From assembly GCA_964007475.1 (NCBI GenBank), contig OZ023273.1:62134108-62198107 (forward strand): a DNA stretch of 64,000 bases, given 5' to 3'. This DNA comes from Hybos culiciformis. Lineage: Eukaryota; Arthropoda; Insecta; Diptera; Hybotidae. Shown here in pieces: positions 25,263 through 37,500 of the stretch. Position 1 is the stretch's first letter, and each line of letters begins with the position of its first letter. A program made the position numbers and the translations under genes. The notes under the pieces are model-generated. The model was not told where the DNA came from. It searched no databases and worked only from the letters and a program-made list of their open reading frames with translations.

Positions 25263-26440
25263 TTAAGCAAAATGAAATAAAAAAAAATACTTACAAAAAA
25301 TTTTTTTAATAGCATGACGCACTGAAATTCCATTGTTCGAACGAACTGGCATAGAATGATTAGGCTGAATTCGATTTCTTTTTGATTCTTCTTCGATCAG
25401 CTGACTTAACCAATTTTGGTTTACCATATCTCGCTTCGAATTTAAAAAATTGTGAATCACGCAACATGCTTTGATTATTGTGAGTACATAATCGATTCGA
25501 TTATCTAGTCCTTTTCCCAATCTTCTAAATCTCGCTTTCAAATGACCAAAAGCATTTTCAACAACTCTTCTACATTTAGATAGTCGGTAATTGAATAATT
25601 TCTCTTGGGAATCTCCTTCTATTTTAAAGGTTTCACCACATGCTTGTTTAACTTAAATGCTGAATCAACAATAAGTAAATGTGGTACTTCTACAGATTCT
25701 ATTATCTTGGTGTTTCGGCGTAATACGTTGTTGTTGGAACCGTGCTTCTTTTTTAAAAGAGATTGTTCAAAAATTGTTGAGTCGTTACATCGCCCCGGGC
25801 AGCCAACATTAACGTACATAAAATTAAACCGATGATCAACAACTGCAAGTAAAATCGTAGAGTACCATCCTTTATAATTGTAATACTCAGTAGCTTCATT
25901 TTTTGGTGGTTTCACTTCAATGTGGGAGCCTTCTAGCACGTTATGAAAAACATTAATTAATGAAAACGAAGCCTACAAAATAATTTACTGACTACAACAT
26001 TAATAATTTTGTAGACTTTATTAAATAGGAAAATAATTTACCGATTGCTCCAATACATTGAGGAAAGCCCAACTTGTTAAATCCAGTAATATTTTCTTGT
26101 ACGACGATGTCAGTCAGCGGGTAGTTATTTAAATACATTGGGCTGAGTCTCTCCCAAACTTCTTTGCAAAACTCTAAAAGAATTTTGCAAACCGTAGCAC
26201 GTCCTATTCCGAATACGTTAGCTACAGTTCTGTATTCTGCTGATGATCCCAATGCGTATAACGCTCTGCGACACGTTTCTTCAAAGGAATCGTCTCACGG
26301 AAAGGAGTATCAAGCTTGGCTAAGTTTGGGAGCAAACTACATAGTTCATCGAATGACTCCATTCCCATACGTAAATTTTCCTTAAAAAGAAAATCTCCGT
26401 TTTTGAAAAGCTCATATTTGAAGAACTTATTATTACGGTT
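25263..26440 (-). pseudogene. PIF/Harbinger transposase (HARBI1-like), frameshifted
   Basis: Read on the minus strand, an N-terminal part (KFFKYELFKNGDFLF, about 26430) runs to RVA, then a 1-base shift leads into an HTH-like block (EYRTVANVFGIGRATVCKIL, 26250-26170). The next part has CIGAI, a probable small intron (donor GTAAAT near 26040, acceptor CTAG near 25932), and EGSHIEVKPP. The DDE_Tnp_4 core follows: YYNYKGWYS, VVDHRFNFMYVNVGCPGRCND, VPHLLIVDSAF. A stop/frameshift near 25620 precedes LFNYRLSKCRRVVENAFGHL and IIKACCVIHNFL. All core blocks of a Harbinger nuclease are present in order. The first catalytic position reads Glu where GAID is usual, if the intron model is right. At least two frameshifts make it a pseudogene. 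Confidence 0.85.
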
Positions 26441-26799
26441 CTAAAATAAAAAAAATAATAAAAAAATTTAAAAATTTAAAAAATTTAAATTTCAGATTTA
26501 GCACAAAATTACCAATGTCTAAATTTTGTGGCGCCTGCCATTTTGATATTTATATTTATACACAATCAAGGCTGTTAGACGATTTCTTCTAAGTAATTGG
26601 TGTTTCAAACCCAGTCTTAGAATTTTTCTCCTTTGCAATAAGTATTTTCTTATATTATCACATTGTTCCTAATACTAATTGCCTCTAATACAGTCTAGTC
26701 TGTTCATTCATTTTAATTTTTTTTATTTTTTCACTTTTTTTTTTCAATTTATTTTTTTAAACGTCAAATCTAACACCAATTAAGTGTAAACGCCGGTTT

Positions 26800-26866
26800 T
26801 CTAACATAGGTTAAATGTAGGTTTAACCTATTTCTAACCTGAAGTGTAAAACAAGGTATTATTCAA
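26800..26866. repeat. Harbinger-type terminal region
   Basis: The sequence GAAGTGTAAAACAAGGTATTA near 26846 closely matches the right end of the nested MITE (GAAGTGCGAACAAGGTATTA, 23891-23910), including the TTA that would be the target duplication. It may be the 5' end of the element that carried the transposase pseudogene. The opposite end was not found near 25200. Confidence 0.5.
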
Positions 26867-27429
26867 TTTTATGAAAATATTTCATTAAAAATTTGCATTG
26901 AAAATTATTTTCATTAAAAAAAGACCTTTAAAAGATATATTATGTTTTATTTTTATCACAATCACTTTTTTTTATATTTTTTTTTTTGGAAATTGTTTTT
27001 AATTTATTTTTATGAAAATATTTTAAAATAAATGTTTTTATTTGATTTTTGTAAAAAAGAACAAAAACCAGCAAAAATCCACCCGTAAGGTGAGTAAAAA
27101 ATTGTTCTAAACCATTTTTTTTTATTTTCAGTTTCAAAAATTATATTTTTTTACTAAAAAACCTTATTTTTTTTTGATTTATTTTTACGAATATTTAATT
27201 TTAAATAATTAAATGTTTTTGAAATTAAAAAAAAATTCACTGTCGACTCGACCAACAACAAAGCGAACAAAAATTTTTCTAGTTGTGAAATTTATTAGCC
27301 AACCATAGATTATTTTTGTGTTTTCCAACCGTATAATGGTAGACATTATAATATTTTTAAATAAAGCATTCTATATATTCAAGTCCTGTGCAAGAAACCT
27401 ATATCTTCTACTATAGAATGCGCGACACA

Positions 27430-28197
27430 AATCTTACCGCTTGGGCAAACTCGACGCGACGGACGCGACGGGAACGATAATGACGCGAAAGACCATATAA
27501 TCGCGTAATTAACATGAGGTTGGACATTTGTCCGCGGGACATTTTTCCGCGATGTGTTTTTGTATCGCGGACATCAAAATGACAATTGTTCGCGATTCGA
27601 AATGACTTTTGTCCGCCACGGACAAATGTCATTTGGCAAAATGTCATTTGTCCGCGATAAAAATTAATCGCGGACAAATGACATTTTGCAAAATGACATT
27701 TGTCCGCTAAATATCTAAAAAATCAATCGCGGACAAATGATATTTTGCAAAATGACATTTGTCCGCTAAAAATTTAAAATTTCAATCGCGGACAAATGAC
27801 ATTTTGCAAAATGACATTTGTCCGCTAAAAATTTGAAAAATCAATCGCGGACAAATGACATTTTGCAAAATGACATTTGTCCGCTAAAGTTTGAAAATTC
27901 AATCGCGGACAAATGTTATTTTGCAAAATGTCATTTGTCCGCTCATTTTGAGACATTTGTCCGCGACGGACAAATGACATTTTTCAATCGCGGACAAATG
28001 TCATTTTGTAAAATGACATTTGTCCGCGAAGTTTTCCATACAAATTTCATCGCGGACAAATGTCCTGCGGACAAATGTCACGGCGCCAATTAACGTTAAT
28101 GTCGAGACTGTCCACGTTCATACATTTTCATATATTTAATATTTATGCGTCATTTGCATCGTTTTTGTCGCGTCGTGTTTAACCAAACCATAAGATT
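27430..28197. mobile_element. TIR element filled with a palindromic satellite
   Basis: The outer arms are imperfect inverted repeats. Left has AATCTTAC, TTGG and AAACTCGACGCGAC, then AACGATAATGACGC. Right has the complement of AATCTTAT, TTGG, AAACACGACGCGAC, then AACGATGCAAATGACGC. Between them (27527-28082) lies a tandem array of units of about 60 bp, each built on a near-palindrome of GCGGACAAATG, ACATTTTGCAAAATGAC and CATTTGTCCGC. GC content is well above the surroundings. The class of transposon is unknown and no target duplication is clear. Confidence 0.75.
27527..28082. repeat. palindromic minisatellite, unit about 60 bp
   Basis: CGCGGACAAATG and its complement CATTTGTCCGCG alternate through the block. 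Central units are regular and nearly identical, and the edge units are more diverged. The ORFs on both strands (27411-27677 minus, 27818-28093 plus) are by-products of the repeat. Confidence 0.92.
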
Positions 28198-29224
28198 GCT
28201 TACCACAGCATTCTCTAAATTGAAATCACATCAAAATACAATTTCTCTACTAATTTGGTCATCGCCCACATTTCTCTCAAGTCAAATTAAAAAAAGATAT
28301 ATTTTCAAAACAACAAAAAAGGAGGAAAAAACGAATTTAAAAGTTTTATTTTTAATTTATTTTTAATAAAAATAATAAAAACTCATTAAATTTAAATATA
28401 TTATTTAAACATTTATTATATTAAATAAAAGAAAAGTACATCGGAGAAAAAATAATTAAGTGGTATTCAATAAAAGTAAAGGACCTACAAAAAAAATCAA
28501 GCAAAAAAATTCCAAGAAATCGAAAAAAAATTCTTGGAATTTGGCAAAGAAAAATTGGAAATAGAAAAAGAAATTGTTTAAAAAATGTAAATAAATTTAT
28601 TAATAATTAAATTTTTATAAATTTTCGTAGTTTTCCTTTCAAAATTAAAAATACCTACTTATGCATGAAAACAAAATTTTTAAATATAAATTAGAAATTT
28701 CTTGTGAATTTTTTGTTTTTATTGAAATTCTGAGAAAAAAAAAATGCACAAGCACCTCAGAAAATTCTCTTGAACAAAAATTAAATGACGTCGTCGATGA
28801 AATAGAAAATAATCACTCCACCTGGACCTGTATATTTTTATTTAGTTATTTTTTGTTATATTGTCATAGCGAAAATTTATTACAAATACAAAAAAAAATA
28901 TGTAAACGTCCATATAATGTAGGTACCTAAACTACCTACCTAACGCTAATCATTAACCCAAAGGTAGGTATTAATTTGTTTCTTTTGTAGCAGGCAATTC
29001 TCTCTTAAGAATTAACAAGGACACGAAAATTTCAAATACTGAAAGTCTCAACAAACTTTAATTAATACCTACCACCACACTCTGTACTAAATTTTGCAAA
29101 CATTCTAAAAATTTTGAATAAATTTCTAAATACCTACCCAACCTTAAACAAATTTAATTTAAAAGTAAAAAAACTCCGTTTTTTTTTTTATTTTTATTAA
29201 AGTTACCAAATCATTAGGTGGGAT

Positions 29225-29450
29225 ACCTTTTATACTATAAGAAGTATGGATTTGGTAATGAGGACAGGAAGTTTAGACGGGATTAAAAAGTGGGACAGTT
29301 AGTAGATAATCGTTTACACTCTTCTTAAAGCGGCGCAAGTCGTAAATCACGCGCCCTCCAGCTGTCGGGAACAGTTTTGATGGGAGAGCATTCCACATTC
29401 TCAAAGTGCGAAATGAAAACGAATCTCCGAAGCTCGTTCTATCACTTACT
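29225..29450 (-). pseudogene. 3' end of a non-LTR retrotransposon (family L1, copy 1)
   Basis: On the minus strand this matches the 3' ends at 40420-40560 (+) and 51811-51990 (-): AAGTGATAGAACGAGCTTCGGA-like start, CATTCCACATTCTC (complement), and AAGAAGAGTGTAAA. It is strongly 5'-truncated, as is usual for non-LTR insertions. Confidence 0.75.
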
Positions 29451-31481
29451 ACTATGTCCTATAATTGTATAATATGTAGATACCTAAAGGGCTCCATGCT
29501 TGAATTACAAAAAATCAAGTTGACTCCTTTTTTTGATGAAACACTATATGTGCTTATTTCCTTAATTAATGCTTATTATAATGAATTAAAAGAATACTAT
29601 GATTACACATTTATTATAACGATAGATGTGTACATAATACAGATTGAGTACCATTGAGTAGCTTATCTAAGTTAACCCGACATGTTAATGATAGATAGAT
29701 TACGATCGAGCTTTTAAAAAAAAACTGAAAAGATAGACTTAATTAACTAAAAATCATCACTTTTTTTTCTTATTAAATTTATTTTGCATTATAATACAAT
29801 TAATAACATGATTACTTTTTTACTAAAATTCCAATTCAAATCTTAAATTTTTAAATGGGAAAATAAGAAATTAATTAAAAGCAGGATGATGGTGTGATAA
29901 AGAAAAATTTTAAAATATTTAAAATATTCATAGATAAAAAAATGAGATTTTGAAAATATCTATGAAAACATTTTGATTAAATCTCGGGTTAGTAATTAAG
30001 TACCTTCTTACAGTTTAAGTAGTGAATTCAAGTGACAAGTGTCAAGGAAAGATATAGGTATATTAAAAATTTCGTCATTTTATTTCTATGAAATGAATGG
30101 TGTTATAAATTAAGTTTTATAATTTCATAATTTATGCGAAGGGATTCTCTTTAATATAAATTTTTTAAACATCAAATTTGAATTATTTGGATTATTATTT
30201 AGATGGTTATTTATAATTGTTTTTGTCTAAATAGAAAAAACACACGATTGACTTGTCTTGAATTGTAGTGTAGGTATATTAAGTTAAAATTTACGAAAAT
30301 ATCTATTAACGAAATGAATATTATGATATATATTATCGTTCAGTCTTTTAGATACAGATGTCATAATATCAATTATTCCAATAAATATCAACTATTAACA
30401 TTAAAAAAAATACAAACTCCCTAAATTTTTTCAAATATAAAGTATTTCAGTGAAGACTAATTTTTTTCTTTTCATAATTTAATAACAAAATTTCGCTGTG
30501 TTCTTGAAATGACTATTAAAAGAAATAAAATTTAAATCTCGCACAATTCAAATGCAATAAAATTATTTATGTCTTATATATAGTACTTTATGGTAGTGTT
30601 CCAACGCTTCTCTAATCAAGGGAAGCTGTATATTTTCCTAAATTTCTTTAACTTTTTAATTGTGTACTGCAATGGAAAATATAAATAATAGTTGTAGTAT
30701 TAGTAACTTCAAAAAAAGTTAGAACAGGTTGGAAATTTTTATTACTAGAATGATATTCTTGGAAAACTTTGTTATTTATAGTTAAGGAATAAACATTTTC
30801 TTGTTAGTGAAATAAATATTATGAGTAAATTTGTAAATTTATATTTTTATCAACTTTTCATAATTTTTTTTTTTATTTTCTTTGTTTCTCATTCCAGACA
30901 ACAATTTACAAATTCAATTGTGATTATTGGAATTTAAAAAGAATTTTCTAAATTTAAAATGATGTTAAAAAAATCAATTAATAAATCCATTTTAAATGGG
31001 AATTCTTAAAATTGAGTTTAAAAAAATTTTAATTAAATTATTTTACATTTTTCTTATAAAAAAGTTACAAAAGTTTATAATACAAAATATATAACATATA
31101 CCTAAATTATTTTTAGATTTTTAGAATAAACAAATATATTTTTTAATAAAAATGGATAACAACAAAATTATAAGGTATACCTACTATATACATTTTATTT
31201 TAAATTAAATATTATAAAAAAAATGCAAATCATAAAATTAATATCGTACGCTAGTAATTTAATGGATTACCGATTAAGCATTATGAGTTTTAAAAAGTAT
31301 TTACAAAAAATAATGAATAATATAAGTGAAAAATTTTCCTATATAATACAACATAGGTACTGCATATTTTTACTATTATTAGACTTTATCCAAAAAGTTC
31401 AGAAGCAGAGAAAAAATATAACCGAAAATGTATTACGAATTCAATGATAACTTATTGAACTTTTTGATTTTATGTTTTCAG

Positions 31482-31546
31482 GTTGTCTCAAATCTCAACA
31501 TTTATTGTGTTACTGATATTAAGACTGTGTTCGTGTAAAATTGGAG
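31482..31546 (+). CDS. dome: dome first visible exon (signal peptide)
   Basis: After acceptor TTTTCAG the frame reads LSQISTFIVLLILRLCSCKIG, a hydrophobic signal sequence. The leading G needs two bases from an upstream exon. AT|G would make Met the residue just before Leu, which fits a signal peptide start, but this is inference. Donor GTAAAT. Confidence 0.75.
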
Positions 31547-34500
31547 GTAAATTAAAAAAATATTTTATTTAAATATATTTTTGTACAAACATTAAACAAG
31601 ATTAAATAAAAAAAAATTTATTAGAATTAGAGTTATAAAAACTTTGACATCAAAAAACTACGTTAATACAGTTTAAAAAATGTCTCTAGGACCATTTCAG
31701 GGTAACCATGTTCAAAGATACAAATAATACAATGAAAGCGAATGGAAATGAAATTAAATTCAAAAATATTCAGGGAAAACAACTGTTGACCAATTATAAA
31801 CCTTAAAAATATAAGTTAATTATCTTGTTAAAAAAAAGAAATATTTAGCAATTAATTTTTCTCTGAACGTCCTGAATACAATAATACAGAAAAAAAAAGG
31901 AAAATTAAAAAAAAAACTTCAAATTTTAATTGTTCAATCTTTTTTCCTATTTTTCCAAATTTGTATATAGATTTTTCCATGCAGAGAGACCATTGTTTAA
32001 TATTTTTAATTTTTTTTTTTCGCAATTTAGAACTTTATATTAATTCAAATTTATCTGAGTACTACGGATTAGTTGGACAAGATTTTAATTTAACATGTGA
32101 ATACGATACGAATACGGTGGGAGGATGTGAGAACTTATTTTTCGCTGACGCTGAACAGAAGCCGTTGCCTGGAAACACTGAGGTAATTTTTATGAATAAA
32201 TTTGCAGCAGAGACTAAATGAAATATTTAATTTTCATAATAATAATAATTATTTCAGAAATAACAAAAAAATAGTAAACAAGATATAAAACTTAAAAAAA
32301 AAACAAAACCCATAAAAACAAAGTTTTTAATCGAAATCCTTTATATATTACTCCCGTTTTTTTCTAAAAAAAATTATATTCCTTAAAAATCATCCGATGG
32401 AGCTTAAATTTTAATATAATTCCGGGCCAATCAACCGACCAATTTAATATAAAGAATTTAAAAATATGTTTTCTATTTATTTTTTAGCATTTAAATAATT
32501 CGACCATTTTATACAAGGTTAGAAACCCATCAATGATGAGTGGAAACTATTATTGTAAATGTAAAATCGGAAATGCATTGCAAATCTTAGATTTAATTTC
32601 AGTAAAAATTGGTAGGTAAAAATGTAGGAAATTAAAAAATTTTTATTAAAAAATTATGTTAAATTTTTATCAGGTACGAAACCTCAAAAAATTAAGGACG
32701 AGGATTTTCAATGCATGTCACATCAATTAAAATATTTTGAATGCAGTTTCAAAGAGCCATATAATCCAGTGCCAACACAATATAATCTAACTTTCAAACT
32801 ACAAAGTTTGGTAAGATTATACATACTTATACTTATATTTTTTTATTGTATTCAGAAATTTTTATTTTAAAATAAACTAACATCAAAAACTAAATAAATA
32901 ATAAAACTTGAATATTACTTATTATTAGTCTCATTTTGATCCTCTGAATTGATTGTAAGTCTGAAACTAAATATTATTCAATAAGCTTTTCGAAAGTATA
33001 TTTTTTCATATCCAAAAAATTTTATTTCTTTTATATAATATTACAATATGAATAGTTGATTAGAAATATTTTGTATTCGAGCTTGTGCTCGAAAACATTT
33101 TTATCATATAGATTTGACACAAGGATCTAAGGTTGCAATAATTCAATATTCTTATACCGTGCTTCTTTTATTTATTTCCACTAATTCCTTGAAATTGTTG
33201 CACAGATTTTGCGAGTTTTTTTTTAAAAATAATGTATGTATACAAAAAGACTGGACTTATCTTATATTAGTATATATTATATATTAATATTATGAATAAT
33301 AATACTATAATACTTTTCAAGAGCTTTAATAGTTTTTCGTTTACGTGTATGAATAAATTCAGTAGACAAATTGAAAAAAAAAAATAGTTTTTATCATGTT
33401 TTTATTTACTAAAAATGTTGAACAACTTTGTAGAAACTTATATTTTTTTTTGAGGACTTATTAATAGCATTTTCTTTAAACTTAGTTAAGAATTAAAACT
33501 GGAATGATCTCGTAGTTCTTAAAAAAATCCGACTCATACAATTAAAAAATTCGAAGATATAATTTCCAAAATATTTGAATATATTCAGAAATAGAAGACA
33601 TTTTATATTATTGATTTACTTTGAGATTGTGCATTAGCACAGATGCCAAAAATCAAGATTGTCGAAATATTTGTTCAACATTACTTTTATTTGAATATTT
33701 ACTTACTATGTAAAATAAATGCTAATAAACAGCCTTAAAAATTATTGAAAATTGTATATGTAGCTTCATTTTTTGGTATTAAACGCTTGAATTAAAAATA
33801 GATTTACAAAGTTATTTTAATTCTTACTTTTATTATGGTTTTTGTTGGAATAATTAACGCAACATTAAAATTAACAAAATAAATTAACAGCACCAACAAT
33901 TTTTATTTATTTTTAAGGTGTTTCAGAAATTTTTTTTTTTCCTTTTGGAATTATATACTAACCCATTAAAACTTAAAGAAATAAGCACAATTCAAAAATG
34001 TAATATTAACTACATATAAAAAACAATAATTTATTTCATCTTAGTTTTATGAAAAACATTTTTGTATTAATTTGTAATTACAAGTACATTTATTTTAATT
34101 TATTATTATAAGTATTTATTAATTTATTTAATTTAATATGATACCATTAAATGGCATTGCTCACCTAACGTAATACCTTGTCTTACTGCATGTTATTTTA
34201 TTTCGTCATTTATTTAAGAAAAATTGAACTTGAAAGGATTTTGGATTCAAGTGAATAAGATACACTAAGTACAATACCAATGGTACATACAGATGTAGAA
34301 TTTACAGCATATATTCCAGATTTTGCAACAATCTAGAAAAAATCAATCTTCAATTTACTACTAGAAAATTAATAATTTAAGTCAAAGTTTTTTATAAGCA
34401 ATGCATTTATATACTTTATTAATTTTTAATAACATTTTTTTTATATTTTTTTCATATTTGCACATTTTAAACTCACATCTAATCTACATGTAATAAAACT

Positions 34501-37500
34501 GAATTGTGGTTCCAATTTATAACAACATAAATTTGCATGCTGCATTATTATTGGTTATTTTTTTATATTAACATTTACTTTGATTTTTTTATCGTTTTTG
34601 AATTTTTAATTCTAACAAATTTTACTAACATCTAACACGTAATGTATTAAATTTTATAATTTGTAAATAACTAACTACTTTAGTATCGTAAAAGAGCAGA
34701 AAATGGAACAATTTATTTTAAAAAACTTTCACAGAATCAAATTTACACTTGCAAATTATTATTTGATGATCAAAAATATATCTGCAACATAACACAAAAT
34801 GATGATCAAAGTCGTTATATTGCTTCAGCAAATGAATATAAATTCACATTGAGTTCAACAAATCTATTCGGCTTTGAAACTCAAACAATATCTGTTAAAC
34901 ATAATGATTTGAGTAAGTACATTTTATAAATTTTTTTTTTTTTTAAAAACAAAAATTCCAAACATTTTTCTACGAAATCAATAATTATTTTACCGTTAAT
35001 TGTGAATTGTAAAAGTTGAATATGCATACATATATTTAAACATAATCTCGATTATAATTAATTATAAATGATGAGTAAACACTTTTATTATTTCTATTTT
35101 GCAACGAATTATAAACTTTGAAAAATTTATCTCAACCTACATTGAAATAAATATTAATGATCATACATCTTGTTCGAATGTTCTTTCAAATTAAATTGCA
35201 TTGGTTATCTTTATACTTGTTAGTTATGTATATTATAAAAAATAATCTAATGTATTCTTTTACCATGATATATTCAGTTATATCATAGATTAAGAATACA
35301 CAAAGATGGTTAGCTTCATACAACATTATTTTAGGTATTTTTATGTGAATGTGTTAGTAAAACAAAATAAAATACGTGATAATTATCAATATATATATCT
35401 TCGCTCTGAGGCGTGTATTTGAAATTCACAACAACAAAAAAAAATTTGAAATTTTACACTAACAAAATACATTAGGAATTTGAAATTCTTAAATTTTTTT
35501 AAGGGTGGGGCACAAATGTTTTCTTTTAGTTTTTTTTTAAGCGTGAGAAAATATTTTTACAAAGAAAATTAGAATTTCCCGGTCCTAAATTCATTCCTAG
35601 TCCAGCCCTGTTCGGAGATACTCGATTTTATAGAACTTGCTATATGCCTTTCAGAAATTATTGCAAAATCAGATAGGATTAAATACTGAAAAAACAAAGT
35701 TAAGTTTGGAAAAGAAAATTGGAAAGAAAATGAAATTGATGTGTAAGCAACATTAAAAAAAGAATTTCAAAGCTTATTTGACAATGTTTATGAAAGTGAA
35801 GGGGAGTCTGTTTAAAACAGTTCTCGAAAATATATACAGTAAAAACAACACCAAAACTGAACAAAAATCAAACCAAAAAACTTCCAAACTGGTTTTATAT
35901 AAAATGCCACCAATCCGAAATTATTGGACCGATTTGAAAGGTATAAATATGTCCTTTGTACGCAAGATCATGGAGTTTTGAAAATGGCTAAAAATGGTTA
36001 TTTTTTTGTATGGGGAAATCCTAAGAAGTGAATTATCTTCTAAAACCTTAAAAAAATTCAATGTGTGCAAGCGGCTTTTTAAAGTCCAAAATGGTATAGA
36101 GTGACCTAATCGGTTGAAAATTGAGGGAATACATTGAATTGAAAAAACCCATTTTTTTCAGTATTTTTAGGGTTTCTCTATGGGTTAAACTGGCAACACC
36201 GAGTGGCCTTCACCTGCACAGAAAGCCCACACGAATACCTACTTAAAATGATATCTGTAAATATTCTTGTAAATTTAACAACAGAGAGATGATAGTTTGA
36301 AGTTGCAATATTTTCCAAGCTTTCTGCCACAAGAATCGTCATATCCCAAAAAAAAAAAATTTTTTTAAATTTTAAATGCAAAAACTTAGGTCAAATATCA
36401 GCCTATAAAATAAAAGTAAAATGAAAATCTAACGATTAACTTGAAAAAATGAAAAAAACGTCAGGTTGCTAGTTATATTATGTCTATTATTTTATCTCAA
36501 CTAATAATGTCCATTATTTATATAATATATAATGAATGAATATTTAAATTTAAATATTAAAATAATTATATTTCCAGTTGTGCCATCAAAACCTGATTTA
36601 ATAATAAAGAATATCACACAAAATAATATCACTTTCGTATGGCAAAAAAGCGTTTTCAGTAATTACGATCTAACTTGTAATTTAAGATGCTTAATTGAAT
36701 ACGATAATACTAATGATAATGACAAAGAAGAAAATGATAAAAATTTTAAGACATACCCAATAACAGCATGCGATGTTAAATCACAACAATCTGAAATCAC
36801 ATTGAAGTTACCATTTGCTTACACTTGGTATTTATTTTTCGATATATTTATAGTATTTTTATTTTATAGTGATTAATAAAATGGTTGAAAAATCAGTTTC
36901 TTCAAACTAAAAATAATATTTATACCCTCTAAGAAAAGCTTCACGAAAGCGTATCGTAGGCGAAGTCCATAGCTTATAATAGACTCCGTAAGCGTACCGA
37001 TTTGGCGATACGAAAACGAGCCGTAAACGTAAATGTTAGAATAAGAGTAGTGAACAAAAAAACGGAGTTATATGCATGTATTGGTACTTCGCTTATACCG
37101 TAGAATAAGCGGTGCATTTACGTTACACCACAGTGATTCATTCTTGTTTCGCTTAAAACGTACTTACTTCGCCGAGATCGTACCTTAAGCGGTGCGTTTA
37201 TGTTACACAACAGTGGTTCATTTTCGTAGCTCTTAAAGCTTCCTAACTGATTTCAGCGGTCTTTTAAATGAATGAAAAAATATATATATTTTTTAAGTTT
37301 TATTTATTTTCAAAATTAATTTACAAACGATTTATAAAAATATTATTAAAATTTTTCTGTTGAGGCTTTATATTTTTTCGTTGTCTGTCCTTTGCATACT
37401 GAAACCATTTTTTTATGATGTACATAATATCCGTCACCCTCACGTTGGAGAATTTTTCGCTGCTACATTCTATGATGAAAAAATTAAGTTACATTTATTT

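Larger units (their letters stand above)
21201..31481. other. intergenic region between the galectin and cytokine receptor genes, transposon-rich
   Basis: The two flanking genes diverge from here, so their promoters should lie within it. From 21.7 to 28.2 kb it is a dense cluster of decayed transposons, described separately. From 28.2 to 31.48 kb I see AT-rich DNA with one non-LTR retrotransposon 3' end (29225-29450) and no supported gene. The 5' exon of the receptor gene may be here but was not identified. Confidence 0.6.

Noticed and set aside
25605..26385. Plus-strand ORFs at 25605-25835 and 26164-26385
   Set aside because: Antisense shadows of the Harbinger transposase pseudogene.
27411..28093. 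ORFs on both strands with repeated Cys/His text (for example DKCHFAKCHL), like a metal-binding protein
   Set aside because: They are translations of the palindromic satellite in whichever frame is open; units are conserved as DNA palindromes, not as codons.
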